NCBI GenBank assembly: GCA_030706015.1
Contig: JAUZPI010000019.1
Coordinates: 1-60,799 of the forward strand
Length of the DNA: 60,799 nt
DNA from: Bacillota bacterium
GTDB taxonomy: Bacteria; Bacillota; Clostridia; Clostridiales; Clostridiaceae
Direction: 5' to 3'
Under the pieces are notes generated by a model. It saw only the letters and a program-made list of their open reading frames with translations, was not told the origin of the DNA and did not search any database. A program made the translations under genes and the position numbers. Position 1 is the stretch's first letter; each line of letters begins with the position of its first letter. Below, piece after piece: positions 9,053 through 18,341 of the stretch.

Positions 9053-9151
9053 TAATAGGTAAGTGATATCTCCGTAAATACAGAGTACCATTAGCTGCTG
9101 TTTTCCCCATACCGGTTAGTGAATGAAAGCTTGATCTGAGATCAAGAGGGT
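9053..9151. repeat. Structured intergenic repeat, copy B
   Basis: Shares ATATCTCCGTAAATACAGAG, a CCCCATA block, GTTAGTGAATG and the hairpin CTTGATC-TGA-GATCAAG with copy C, 99 bp away. The stem differs from copy A by a compensated C:G to T:A pair. Confidence 0.65.
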
Positions 9152-9252
9152 TTATTTTTGAATGATATCTCCGTAAATACAGAGTACTATTAGCTGCTGT
9201 TTTCTCCATACCGGTTAGTGAATAAAAGCTTGATCTGAGATCAAGAGAGTTT
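9152..9252. repeat. Structured intergenic repeat, copy C
   Basis: Tandem neighbour of copy B (period 99 bp), with a nearly identical sequence. Its end overlaps the stop codon region of the GT39 gene at 9251. Confidence 0.65.
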
Positions 9253-11611
9253 ATTTGAGTTCTTGTAAATCGTACAGCTGTTCATTCATTTCTCTTCCAC
9301 CGAAGCCTCCAAAATTACCTCTTCGTGAATCAGTGGAACTATTTGTATCATTAACATTACCTGTTTCATTGTTATTTACATTTCCTGATTGATTGTTATT
9401 ATCATCTATTTGATTATTCTGAGTTGTGGTATCTTTATATAGACTACTGTCTACCAGCTTGCCATTTTCTTTTACCCAAGTCATAATATCATCTGAATCT
9501 CTGCCGCCCATTCCTCCAGATAATACGTATCTTACCTCACCTTTCTTAACCATTTCTTTAAATTGGTCTAGTGTAAGTATTTTATCGCTTCCTGAGAAAC
9601 CACCAAGTGCCATTACAGATATATCTGAATTAAGTATATATTGTCCTGCACTATTAGCAGATGAAACAACTACTTGATACTTTGCATTTGCTGCATTAGT
9701 CTTTAAGAATTGAATAAGCTTGGAATTACCATTATTAGCTCCTTCCATTCCAGGGAATCCATTTCTCATGCCCATACCTCTGTCACCAGAGTTTCCACTG
9801 GATAAGAGTTCTAATCCTGCAGCTGGTATAGTGCCATTCAATTTAGTAAACCATGTAGCTGCTGATCCTATAGTTGGTGCTATTAATAATCCTATAAATG
9901 CAGCACTTACTAGTACTTTCTTTAATTTATCGGTTTGTTTTGAATTTTCTTTTTCTGAAGTATCTTCATTTTTCACTAAATTATATAATGCTAATATTAC
10001 TGAAGCCACAAAACATAAAATTATTAACCCTATCATTATAAATTTAGCAGCATTTGATGAACTATAGAAATAAGATACTTCCAATACCTGAACTGCACCA
10101 TTTACTAAGAGCGCTGCTGGCAGTAACCATGCTTTTAAGCCGCCTTCTTTATACATTTCCCACATAGTTGTGATACCTATTCCTGCTAATGCAGCAATTG
10201 GTGGTGCTAACATTGTTAAATAATATGGGTGGAATAATCCTGTAGTGAAACTGAAATATATAAATTCAGGTACTAGCCATACAATCCAAAATACTATAGA
10301 TAACTTTCTTTCATTATCAAGTTTAAATCTTAATTTTTCTTTTATAGCTGCCGCAATGAAGCCTATTAGAGCCAGAGGTAAAAACCAGACTATTTGATCT
10401 GATAACATGTTCTTAGAGAATAATCTTGTAAAGCCTGCTTTTGTTTGTCCTCCAAAGGATCCTTGTAATCCTCCCTGTCCTCCGAAGTTGCTGCCGCCGT
10501 TAGGTGTTTGACCATTGCCCCATGGACCCTGTCCATTAGCATTTTGTCCTTGTCCATTGCCCCATGCCCCAGGTCCGTTACCATTTGGAGCTTGACCATT
10601 ACCTTGTTGTCCTTGTGCCACGCCATTTGGATCATTACCATTTGGTGCCTGACCACCGTTTGGTCCATTATTATCTCCTGGCTGTTGTGCACCATTGTTC
10701 TGATCTTGAGAATTATTATTTTGGCTATTTGTTGTGTTTTGCTGACTTGATCTATCCTGTCTATCTCTGAAACCACCTTGACCTCCTGGTCCCATGCCTC
10801 CGCCAGGTCCTGATTTGCCACTAAGTCCAAGCCTTTCTAGACCATTATGTCCTATTATAAGTTCTATTTCTGAATTATTTGTACTGCTGCCTACGAATGG
10901 TCTGCTGGAGGCTGGTACTAAATCAACTATTACAGCCCAAGAAAATGATACTGCTAAAAGAACAACGGTTCCTAAAACAAGATGCTGTATTCTCTTTTTA
11001 CCTGGTATAGTTGTTGCAAGTAAATATGTTAAATATATTGCAGGTCCAATCATGTAAGCTTCCAGCATTTTTATGTTAAAACCTAAACCTACAAGAGCTA
11101 AGCATAATATAAGGAATTTTATTTTTCCCTTCTCTGCTGCCTTAAAGAAAGCCACACAAGCAAATAATAAAGTCATAACAAGCAAATTGTCTATGGTATT
11201 GTTTCTGCTTGCAGCCACAAAAACTGGTGTTACTGCTAGACATACTGCTGAAATCAGCCCTGCAGCATGTCCAAATGATCTTTTAACCAGATAATATATT
11301 AGACCTACTGAAATCACTCCAGCTAGAGCCTCTGGAAATAGTATGCTCCACCCGCTGAAACCAAATATCTTAGCAGATATAGCCTGAGCCCAAAAGCCTA
11401 GAGGCGGCTTATCAATAGTTACAAAGCCTGCTGGATCAAAAGATACGAAGAAAAAGTTCTTAAGACTTAGTGTCATACTTTTTACACCAGCCGCATAATA
11501 TTCATTTGCATATCCTTCTATACTTAAATTAACAAAATTCAATATTGCGGATAAAATAAGTACTAAGGCTACACTGATAGATTCCTTGGTAAATTTTATT
11601 TTCTTCACCAT
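9251..11611 (-). CDS. GT39/PMT-type membrane glycosyltransferase (paralogue 2)
   Basis: This close paralogue of the 5609-7789 product (786 aa) has the same helices and DKPPLGFW motif. The extracytoplasmic low-complexity insert is larger, about residues 265-390, and rich in Gly/Asn/Gln/Pro with short NGQ- and PNG-type tandem units. The tail is Asn/Thr/Ser-rich. AAAGGAGG lies 4 nt before the ATG at 11611, so the upstream in-frame GTG at 11629, which would overlap gtrA, is rejected. It begins 10 nt after the GtrA gene ends and follows the GT2 gene, forming the classical set: GT2 makes the polyprenyl-phosphate sugar, GtrA helps flip it, and GT39 transfers it outside the cell. Acceptor unknown. 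Confidence 0.88.
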   Translation of the reverse strand: MVKKIKFTKESISVALVLILSAILNFVNLSIEGYANEYYAAGVKSMTLSLKNFFFVSFDPAGFVTIDKPPLGFWAQAISAKIFGFSGWSILFPEALAGVISVGLIYYLVKRSFGHAAGLISAVCLAVTPVFVAASRNNTIDNLLVMTLLFACVAFFKAAEKGKIKFLILCLALVGLGFNIKMLEAYMIGPAIYLTYLLATTIPGKKRIQHLVLGTVVLLAVSFSWAVIVDLVPASSRPFVGSSTNNSEIELIIGHNGLERLGLSGKSGPGGGMGPGGQGGFRDRQDRSSQQNTTNSQNNNSQDQNNGAQQPGDNNGPNGGQAPNGNDPNGVAQGQQGNGQAPNGNGPGAWGNGQGQNANGQGPWGNGQTPNGGSNFGGQGGLQGSFGGQTKAGFTRLFSKNMLSDQIVWFLPLALIGFIAAAIKEKLRFKLDNERKLSIVFWIVWLVPEFIYFSFTTGLFHPYYLTMLAPPIAALAGIGITTMWEMYKEGGLKAWLLPAALLVNGAVQVLEVSYFYSSSNAAKFIMIGLIILCFVASVILALYNLVKNEDTSEKENSKQTDKLKKVLVSAAFIGLLIAPTIGSAATWFTKLNGTIPAAGLELLSSGNSGDRGMGMRNGFPGMEGANNGNSKLIQFLKTNAANAKYQVVVSSANSAGQYILNSDISVMALGGFSGSDKILTLDQFKEMVKKGEVRYVLSGGMGGRDSDDIMTWVKENGKLVDSSLYKDTTTQNNQIDDNNNQSGNVNNNETGNVNDTNSSTDSRRGNFGGFGGREMNEQLYDLQELK

Positions 11612-11621
11612 AATTCCTCCT

Positions 11622-12044
11622 TTAGTCACTAAATACCCAAAGCTTGTAACCTATAAAATTTGTTACCTGTGCCACAAGCGTTACAATAATTTTTGATACA
11701 TATACGTTTAATCCCAAATTATTAACTAAAAGCTTCATACATAAAATTGTTATAGTTAATGAAATTAAATTGATTATGATAAATTGTATCAATTCACGAA
11801 TTACAATTTTGTCGGCATTTTGGTTTTGGAAAGTCCATTTTTTATTGAACACAAAACTGTTTATTACCCCAAAACTATAACCTGCCACCTGACTTACTGT
11901 ATATCCTATTCCAAGTAAGCTGTGTGCTATAGTAAACACAGCAAAATCTATAAGAGTATTTAAAACTCCTGTTACTGAAAAACGACTTATTTTTTTCAAC
12001 TTACCATTAAATACATAGTTTGTTATATTAGCTACTAACTTCAT
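11622..12044 (-). CDS. GtrA-family membrane protein (putative polyprenyl-phosphate sugar flippase)
   Basis: 140 aa with four predicted transmembrane helices and the GtrA pattern: RFSVTGVLNTLIDFAVF at the start, NSFVFNKKWTF in the middle loop, and a C-terminal GYKLWVFSD. Members are thought to move undecaprenyl-phosphate-linked sugars across the membrane. It overlaps the end of the GT2 gene by 17 nt, which points to translational coupling. Its own ribosome binding site is weak. Confidence 0.9.
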   Translation of the reverse strand: MKLVANITNYVFNGKLKKISRFSVTGVLNTLIDFAVFTIAHSLLGIGYTVSQVAGYSFGVINSFVFNKKWTFQNQNADKIVIRELIQFIIINLISLTITILCMKLLVNNLGLNVYVSKIIVTLVAQVTNFIGYKLWVFSD

Positions 12045-12996
12045 ATCTTCTATCCACTGCCTTCTTATTTATTATACTTGCAATGATATAATTAGGCCTT
12101 GCCTTAGTTTCATCGAAAATTCTTCCAATGTATTGACCCATTATACCAATGCAGCCAAGTGTTATACCAAACATCATAAGATTTACAGATACAACAAATC
12201 CTATATCTAGTATAGATGTTTTATTTGCTATATCCTTTATAAAACCTATTAGCATTGTAATAAATCCTATAAATAATGCTAATCCGCCAAAGTATCCAGC
12301 TGCAACAAGTGGTTTATAAGAGAAAGAGGTAATACCATCAAAAGCTAGTTTCATCATTTTCTTTAATGGATATTTACTTTCACCTGCAAACCTTTCTTGT
12401 CTTTCAAATTCTACAAAAGTTTGTTTATAGCCTACCCAACTTACAAGACCTCTAACATATCTATTTTTTTCCGGAAGTGAAACAAGTGCGTTGCAAACCT
12501 TTCTATCTATAAGTCTAAAATCGCCTGTATCCACTGGAATATCAATGCTAGTTATACTTTTTAGTAATCTGTAGAAGGTCTTAGCGGTAAACTTTTTGAA
12601 AAAGGTTTCTCCTTCTCTCTTTTTCCTTTTCCCATACACAACTTCATAGCCTTCCTTCCACTTTTCAATCATCTCCAGCATAACTTCTGGAGGATCTTGA
12701 AGATCTGCATCAATTACTATAATTGCTTTTCCTAGTGCTACATCCATGCCGGCAGTTATTGCTGCCTGATGACCAAAGTTTCTTGAAAAATTGATAAGCT
12801 TTATGTTTTCATCATAACTGCATATATCTCCTACAATATCTCTAGTTTGATCCTTGCTGCCATCATTTATAAATAATATTTCATATTTTTCATTTGTACT
12901 ATCCATAACTTTTTTAAGTCTTCTATAGCTCTCATTTATAACAAGTTGTTCGTTATATAAAGGTACTACTATTGAATAGATAACGTCATTTTTCAT
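12028..12996 (-). CDS. GT2 polyprenyl-phosphate glycosyltransferase (GtrB/CsbB-like)
   Basis: 322 aa. The N-terminal GT-A domain has SIVVPLYNEQLVI, INDGSKDQT and the DAD box VIDADLQDPPE, with a later QERFAGESKYPLKKMMK membrane-proximal motif. Two C-terminal transmembrane helices follow (about 230-300). This is the DPM1/GtrB pattern: an NDP-sugar is moved to undecaprenyl phosphate on the cytoplasmic face. It is the first gene of a GT2-gtrA-GT39 operon with an AGGTGAG site before the ATG. The sugar is not known; neighbouring galU suggests a glucose donor, which is inference. Confidence 0.92.
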   Translation of the reverse strand: MKNDVIYSIVVPLYNEQLVINESYRRLKKVMDSTNEKYEILFINDGSKDQTRDIVGDICSYDENIKLINFSRNFGHQAAITAGMDVALGKAIIVIDADLQDPPEVMLEMIEKWKEGYEVVYGKRKKREGETFFKKFTAKTFYRLLKSITSIDIPVDTGDFRLIDRKVCNALVSLPEKNRYVRGLVSWVGYKQTFVEFERQERFAGESKYPLKKMMKLAFDGITSFSYKPLVAAGYFGGLALFIGFITMLIGFIKDIANKTSILDIGFVVSVNLMMFGITLGCIGIMGQYIGRIFDETKARPNYIIASIINKKAVDRRYEVSS

Positions 12997-13029
12997 TTAA
13001 CTCACCTCAACAACTTTTTTTATCTTATG

Positions 13030-13068
13030 AGTATACTATAAAATTCTATTGTGTCAGTTTTGTTACAG
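13030..13068 (-). promoter_or_regulatory. Promoter and operator block of the GT2-gtrA-GT39 operon
   Basis: On the minus strand: -35 CTGACA (13057-13052), 16-nt spacer, -10 TATACT (13035-13030). The pair GTGTCA-N5-GTTACA (13051-13066) overlaps the -35. The surrounding 60 bp matches the region upstream of the 7789 gene at most positions. Confidence 0.7.
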
Positions 13069-13123
13069 CTTATGTACAGTATTATGAACATTAAAGGTTC
13101 TGTGATACATTTGCTCTACCCAG

Positions 13124-13165
13124 AAAAAGGGCACCTTTGTCCAATGCTCATTGGCAAAAGTACCC
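13124..13165 (-). terminator. Terminator of the MazG-like gene
   Basis: On the minus strand a 17-bp stem with G:U pairs and one bulge (13165-13149 with 13147-13129) is followed by TTTTTCTGGG. Confidence 0.85.
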
Positions 13166-13203
13166 AATTACATATATTAAACTTCTTTTTACCCTAAAAT
13201 AGT

Positions 13204-13656
13204 TTATTTCTCATCTCGTATAGATTCTACTGCAACCTCAATAGATTCCTCTATAGTTTTAACAGCTTCCTCTGTAACTTCAATAAATCCTTCTATAATT
13301 TCTAAAGACTCTTCCGAAGCTTCAGCTTGTTCTTTCTTAGATTTGTTAATCCAAACCTTTTCCAAAACAACCCTATCTTCGTAGCCTCCTTTTTCTTCTC
13401 TCTTTTCCAGCCGCTTATTTAATAATTCTTCTTCACTATATCCCATGTTTTTAGCTATTCCAAAAACAACTTCCATTATATCCGCAAGGTCATCTATATT
13501 CTTAGTTTTTATAAAATCAGCTACTTCTTCGTGAAGTTTTTTTTCTAAAGTAACAGCATGTTCCTCTTTAGATATAAGTCTTATTTGAAATTCTTTTCCT
13601 GATGCTTTTATTTTCTGAGGAATCTTGTCCCTAACTAATTTGTTGTAAATTTTCAT
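13204..13656 (-). CDS. MazG-superfamily nucleotide pyrophosphohydrolase-like protein
   Basis: 150 aa. The first 100 residues fit the phosphoribosyl-ATP pyrophosphohydrolase-like branch of the MazG superfamily (YNKLVRDKIPQKI start; acidic metal-binding pairs KLHEEVADF and DDLADIMEV; C-terminal GGYEDRVVLEKVW). Such proteins hydrolyse NTPs or related nucleotides to the monophosphate and PPi. The last 45 residues are an added Glu-rich helix with repeating EES-E-V units that is not part of the catalytic fold. AAGGGGGAG precedes the ATG. Substrate unknown. Confidence 0.82.
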   Translation of the reverse strand: MKIYNKLVRDKIPQKIKASGKEFQIRLISKEEHAVTLEKKLHEEVADFIKTKNIDDLADIMEVVFGIAKNMGYSEEELLNKRLEKREEKGGYEDRVVLEKVWINKSKKEQAEASEESLEIIEGFIEVTEEAVKTIEESIEVAVESIRDEK

Positions 13657-13779
13657 AACATATACTCCCCCTTCTTTTTTTTATTTGCACATCTTACATC
13701 ATTGTATTTTTATTATTTTATCACAATTGTTAAAAGGGTTTCCATATTACTTCATAAAATTTTTCACGCAAATTTAACA

Positions 13780-14220
13780 TTAATTATTATCTTCACTCTT
13801 GAAGGAACCGCTTTTTACTTTAATTTCTTCCCTTAAACCATATTCATCCATAATATTACTTCTGAGTGTGCCTATTTCTATTTTCTCAACCCTTTTATCC
13901 TCAATAATTTCAGCCCTTATTAGGTATTCTTTTCTGATTAAAAAGCTGTGGATGATAGATACAAAAAAACTTATTAAATATGTACCTAGAGCCATATCAG
14001 CAATAAACACATACCTGATATTATTACCGATGCTGCCCACCAGCGGAAACGTTATCCATCCGATAGCAGTATACACTATCCCATAGGTAATCCATTTCTT
14101 TGCCTTTACTTTTAACCCCGCATAAAAAATTCCAATTCCATTTAAAAATAAGATAAAACTAAGTATTATCCACAATGATTTCTTAACTTCCCAAGAAGTT
14201 CCCTTATTTGTTACCGCCAC
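13780..14220 (-). CDS. Small membrane protein of unknown function
   Basis: 146 aa with three or four hydrophobic segments (about 15-35, 42-60, 68-95) and a hydrophilic charged C-terminal tail of about 50 residues with an IRKEYLIRAEII start. It resembles the general 'TM2-like/YqaE' class of small bacterial membrane proteins, but no diagnostic motif is visible. Translation starts at GTG (14220), preceded by GGAGG 8 nt upstream. Transcribed alone; divergent from the SpoIID gene. Confidence 0.7.
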   Translation of the reverse strand: MAVTNKGTSWEVKKSLWIILSFILFLNGIGIFYAGLKVKAKKWITYGIVYTAIGWITFPLVGSIGNNIRYVFIADMALGTYLISFFVSIIHSFLIRKEYLIRAEIIEDKRVEKIEIGTLRSNIMDEYGLREEIKVKSGSFKSEDNN

Positions 14221-14535
14221 AATACTACCTCCAAATTAATTATAAAATACTATATAAATTAATATTCTATACTCTCGACATTTTTCCTCTATTGATCACT
14301 ATAATTAATGTGATTTTATGGACCGTTTGGATTTTATTCAATAAAAAGTTCTTGAATAAGATATTCGATACTATAAACAAATATGTATTTTTAATCATAT
14401 AAGTATTTGATTGAAACTACCTATATAATTTATGAAAGGAGGACTAACGTTTTATAAATGCTGCAAATGCAATGTACTTGGCTGGAATTTTAACTTATTA
14501 AAAGATGGTAATCATCTAGAAGGACGGATGAAAAA
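14221..14535. other. Divergent intergenic region upstream of the SpoIID-type gene
   Basis: Holds the 5' leaders of two divergent genes. Several TATAAT-like hexamers are present (for example around 14423-14430), but none has a well-spaced -35. A small hairpin AGATG/CATCT lies near 14504-14518. No riboswitch recognised. Confidence 0.4.
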
Positions 14536-17500
14536 ATGGATAAGAAGAAAATAGCTCTTTTAACCATGTCATTTTTCTTGTTCTCTATGACTCCTGTTTT
14601 TCCAACAACTAAGGCTTATGCCTATTCAAACCCTGCGTATATGAATGATATAAAAATCGGTTTAGAACATATGGCAGCGTCTACTCTGGTAGGAAAACTT
14701 ACAGGGGATTATTATTTAAATGGAAATTTGATTACTTCAGGAACAGTATTAAATTTCAAGATTACAAATGGAAAAGTAAATATAAATGGTATTGAGTACG
14801 GCAGCGTATCATTATCACCAAAAGCATATGGCAATCTGCTTGCCCTCACCAGCGGTACGGAAACAAATAATTATTTAGGGGTATTCACATTTAAGGTTGA
14901 CAACGGAAGAGTTTATCCGGTAAATTCATTAGGCTTAGAAGATTACTTAAAGGGAGTTGTCCCTTACGAGATGTCTGACAGCTTTCCTATGGAAGCACTA
15001 AAGACTCAAGCAGTTGCAGCAAGAACATATGCTTTGAAGAGCGAAGGAGCTCTTATGCAAACTAAGGGCTTTGATTTTGATGATACTATAAATTATCAGG
15101 TTTACTATGGTTATAATCCTGCTAATAAAAATTCCATTCAGGCAGTTTTGAATACTAAGGGACAGGTTGAAACCTACAATGATAACCTTATTTATGCCTA
15201 CTTTGGTGCTTCTGATGGTGGGTATACAGAGAATATCATGGATGCCTGGGGCTATTCTACAGCCTATTTAATTGCCAAACCTGATGTTTATAATGGTCAA
15301 ACTATTGATAATGGTGCATGGAGCTACGGATCAAAGTCCTTTACTATAGCAAATATTGACTCAACTTTAAAAACAAAAGGATATTTAGCTTCAACTGATA
15401 CCTTTGTAAAATTGGATTTAAACTCCATCACAAGAGACTCAAGCGGCAGAGTATCTAACATAAACTTAATTTATAATGATTCTACTGGAATACAGCACGT
15501 GAAATATATTACTGGTGACAGATGCAGAACGTTCTTGTCACTACAAAGTTCTATGTGGAATGCAAGCTTCGATGGAACTTATTATAATTTCACAGGCAAA
15601 GGCTATGGTCATGGTATAGGAATGAGCCAAATCGGAGCTAAACAAAGAGCATCTTTAGGACAAACTTACGACCAAATTTTAAAATTTTATTATGACTCCA
15701 CACAAATTGCAAACCTATACACTACACCAAGTATAAGCTCCTATACCGAAAGCAGCAATCAAGTTTATGTAGGACAACCCATAAGTTTAAATACTATGGG
15801 ACTAAACGGTACAGGAAGGTATCAATACAAATTTACAGTAATGAAAGACGGAGCCTATGTGACAGATACAGGTTTTACTGATAGTCCAAACTACACATAT
15901 ACTCCTGCTCAAACTGGAAACTATCAATTTATAGTTTATTTAAAGGATGTGGAATCAACACAGGTATATGATGCTTCTCAATCCCTATCAGCTTCTGTAA
16001 TTAATATTCCAACTGCAGCTATAGGGAGTTATACTGAAAGTTCTTCACAAAACTATGTTGGTAATGCCGTTAACTTCAACACTACAGCATCTGGAGGCAG
16101 CGGACAAGGTTGTTTATATAAATATGTAGTATCCAATAACGGTCAGGTTATAGCCACTCAGGATTATAGTTCTAATAACTCCTTTAACTTTACTCCAAGT
16201 GCTGCAGGGAACTATAAAATAACCTCCTACGTAAAGGATGCTTTATCCTCAAATGCTTATGACGATACTAAGGATTTATCTTTAACTGTATACAATTATT
16301 CATCTATTACCTCAGCCTCATTAACCAATACTCAACTATTTGCAGGACAAAGTACAAACGTAAATATAGCTGCTAGTGGAGGAAATGGTTCTTATTTATA
16401 CAAATATGTCGTTGCAAATAATGGTACTATAGTATCCACTAGGGATTATAGTTCAGATCCTAATTTCTCCTATAGTCCAAGCAGTGCTGGAAACTATACA
16501 ATTACTGCTTATTTAAAAGATACTTTATCCACAAAAGATTTTGACGACAGTTATGCTATGAATTTAACAGCCATTAACTATGCATCTATATCAAGCTTTA
16601 GCCTAGATAAGCCTCAATTATTAGCTGGTCAAAATGTGAATTTTACAGCTTCCGCAGCTAATGGAACAGGAAGCTACTTATACAAATATGTAATATCTAA
16701 AAATGGTACTGTAGTTGTAACTAGAGACTATAATTCTACCTCAACCTATAGTTTTACACCAACGGATGGTGGCAATTATACTGCAGTGCTATATGTTAAG
16801 GATGCGGCATCCAGCCAAGACTATGACAGTACACAAAGTTTAAGCTTTACCAGTTATTTAGTTCCATCCATAAGCAGTTTTATATCAACTAAAACTACAG
16901 ATTTAGTTGGACAAAGTATTTCCTACACTACTCAGGCACAAAATGGGTCTGGTAACTATCAATATAAATATGTTATTACCAATTCAGCTGATAACTCTGT
17001 AGTATATACAAAAGACTACTCCAATGATGGAAACTTAGTTTATACTCCTACTGCAGCAGGTAATTACAGTGTTACAGTTTATATTAAAGATAACCTATCT
17101 ACAAATGCTTATGAAGATACTAAGAGCATTACACTTTCAGCAATCAATGCTCCTTCTATATCTAATCCTTTATTAGATAAGAGCCAAATACTTTTAGGTC
17201 AGGGGGTAAATGCTTCAGTAGGTGTTGTAGGTGGCTCTGGAAGTTACCAATATAAATATCAGATTTCTCAAAATGGAACAGTGGTATTTACTCAGGATTA
17301 CAGCCTAAATAGTACTTTAGCTTATACACCAACTGCTTCAGGAAATTATGATGTTACTGTATATGTAAAGGATATGGCATCTGATAACACATATGATGTT
17401 AGTTCAAAGACAAGCATTGTTGTATATGATGTTCCTACTATAACTAATTTTGCAGTAGATACAAATACTCCTTTAACAGGTGAACCTATGAACTTTACAG

Positions 17501-18255
17501 CACTAGCACAAGGCGGCAGCGGAGACATCAGTTATAAATTTGTAGTATTAAAGGATTGGAATTTCGTAACTGAGACACCGTTTGGAAGTAGTACTTCTTA
17601 TTCTTATATACCAACTCAGCCTGGAAACTATGAGGTTTATGTTTATATAAAGGATAAGCTTGAAACTAATCAAAATAGTGGATATAAGAGGCTTTTATTG
17701 ACTGCATATGCAGCTCCTCAAATGTCTACTACTACTGCATCTGGATACATGTATGCTGGAAAACCTGTTAATATAGTTGCAGCTAACACAATAGGAAGTC
17801 CTTTAGGAACAAATTTAAAATATGAGGTTTATAAAAACGGTTCATTGTATACTTCAAAAGATTTCAGTACCAGCACTAGCTTTGGCTTTACTCCAAATAC
17901 CGCTGGAACCTATACATTAAAAGTATATGTTAAAGATTTGGCCTCAAAAAATGCCTACGATGACATGAAATCTTTTGACTTAAGTATACAAGCTATTCCT
18001 GTAACTGTAACAACTTTACCTCTATCCTATGGAATGACTAGCCCAGATGTAACATCTGTTCAAAACGCTTTAATAAAATTAGGTTACAGCATAAGCTCTG
18101 CTACAGGATATTTTGGTACTCAAACTCAATCTGCAGTAATCTCCTTCCAAAAAGATAAGGGATTATCAAGAACGGGAGTAGTAGATCAAACAACTTTAAA
18201 TGCTATAAACGATAGCTTAATTGGAAAGTCTGGCATTAAAAACTTAACCTTCTAA
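14536..18255 (+). CDS. Secreted SpoIID/LytB-type wall hydrolase with eight tandem repeats and a PG-binding domain
   Basis: 1239 aa. A Sec signal peptide (about 1-29, ending AYA) is followed by a SpoIID domain at about 115-395, with the PYEMSDSFPMEALKTQAVAA block (catalytic-site Glu145 by analogy with SpoIID lytic transglycosylases) and GYGHGIGMSQIGA near 357-369. Then come eight tandem units of about 96 aa (398-1165), each ending in a motif like YVKDALSSNAYDDTK and containing NYxIT/NYxVT beta-strand signatures. These look like beta-sandwich spacer domains of the Y_Y_Y/triple-tyrosine kind. Residues about 1170-1239 are a PG_binding_1 domain (SPDVTSVQNALIKLGY). The protein is probably wall-anchored and remodels peptidoglycan. 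The repeats diverge, so they are not a recent duplication. Confidence 0.9.
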   Translation: MDKKKIALLTMSFFLFSMTPVFPTTKAYAYSNPAYMNDIKIGLEHMAASTLVGKLTGDYYLNGNLITSGTVLNFKITNGKVNINGIEYGSVSLSPKAYGNLLALTSGTETNNYLGVFTFKVDNGRVYPVNSLGLEDYLKGVVPYEMSDSFPMEALKTQAVAARTYALKSEGALMQTKGFDFDDTINYQVYYGYNPANKNSIQAVLNTKGQVETYNDNLIYAYFGASDGGYTENIMDAWGYSTAYLIAKPDVYNGQTIDNGAWSYGSKSFTIANIDSTLKTKGYLASTDTFVKLDLNSITRDSSGRVSNINLIYNDSTGIQHVKYITGDRCRTFLSLQSSMWNASFDGTYYNFTGKGYGHGIGMSQIGAKQRASLGQTYDQILKFYYDSTQIANLYTTPSISSYTESSNQVYVGQPISLNTMGLNGTGRYQYKFTVMKDGAYVTDTGFTDSPNYTYTPAQTGNYQFIVYLKDVESTQVYDASQSLSASVINIPTAAIGSYTESSSQNYVGNAVNFNTTASGGSGQGCLYKYVVSNNGQVIATQDYSSNNSFNFTPSAAGNYKITSYVKDALSSNAYDDTKDLSLTVYNYSSITSASLTNTQLFAGQSTNVNIAASGGNGSYLYKYVVANNGTIVSTRDYSSDPNFSYSPSSAGNYTITAYLKDTLSTKDFDDSYAMNLTAINYASISSFSLDKPQLLAGQNVNFTASAANGTGSYLYKYVISKNGTVVVTRDYNSTSTYSFTPTDGGNYTAVLYVKDAASSQDYDSTQSLSFTSYLVPSISSFISTKTTDLVGQSISYTTQAQNGSGNYQYKYVITNSADNSVVYTKDYSNDGNLVYTPTAAGNYSVTVYIKDNLSTNAYEDTKSITLSAINAPSISNPLLDKSQILLGQGVNASVGVVGGSGSYQYKYQISQNGTVVFTQDYSLNSTLAYTPTASGNYDVTVYVKDMASDNTYDVSSKTSIVVYDVPTITNFAVDTNTPLTGEPMNFTALAQGGSGDISYKFVVLKDWNFVTETPFGSSTSYSYIPTQPGNYEVYVYIKDKLETNQNSGYKRLLLTAYAAPQMSTTTASGYMYAGKPVNIVAANTIGSPLGTNLKYEVYKNGSLYTSKDFSTSTSFGFTPNTAGTYTLKVYVKDLASKNAYDDMKSFDLSIQAIPVTVTTLPLSYGMTSPDVTSVQNALIKLGYSISSATGYFGTQTQSAVISFQKDKGLSRTGVVDQTTLNAINDSLIGKSGIKNLTF

Positions 18256-18261
18256 AATTGA

Positions 18262-18306
18262 AAAGCAGCTAATGTAGTAAAAATCTCGCATTAGCTGCTT
18301 TTTTAT
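18262..18306 (+). terminator. Terminator of the SpoIID-type gene
   Basis: Perfect 13-bp stem (18262-18274 with 18289-18301), 14-nt loop, followed by TTTTATAT on the plus strand. May also act weakly for the convergent PTS operon. Confidence 0.88.
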
Positions 18307-18341
18307 ATAAAAAAACCCCTTCCAAAAGTAAGTTTAAAATA

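Noticed and set aside
14458..14493. Leader-peptide-like ORF of 11 codons before the SpoIID-type gene, following AGGAGG
   Set aside because: The distance from AGGAGG to the ATG is about 15 nt, and the encoded peptide shows no run of regulatory codons; more likely chance.
14403..14535. Possible riboswitch, for example a c-di-GMP type, in the SpoIID-type leader
   Set aside because: The conserved core sequences of GEMM-I or GEMM-II riboswitches are not present and no stable multi-stem structure can be drawn.
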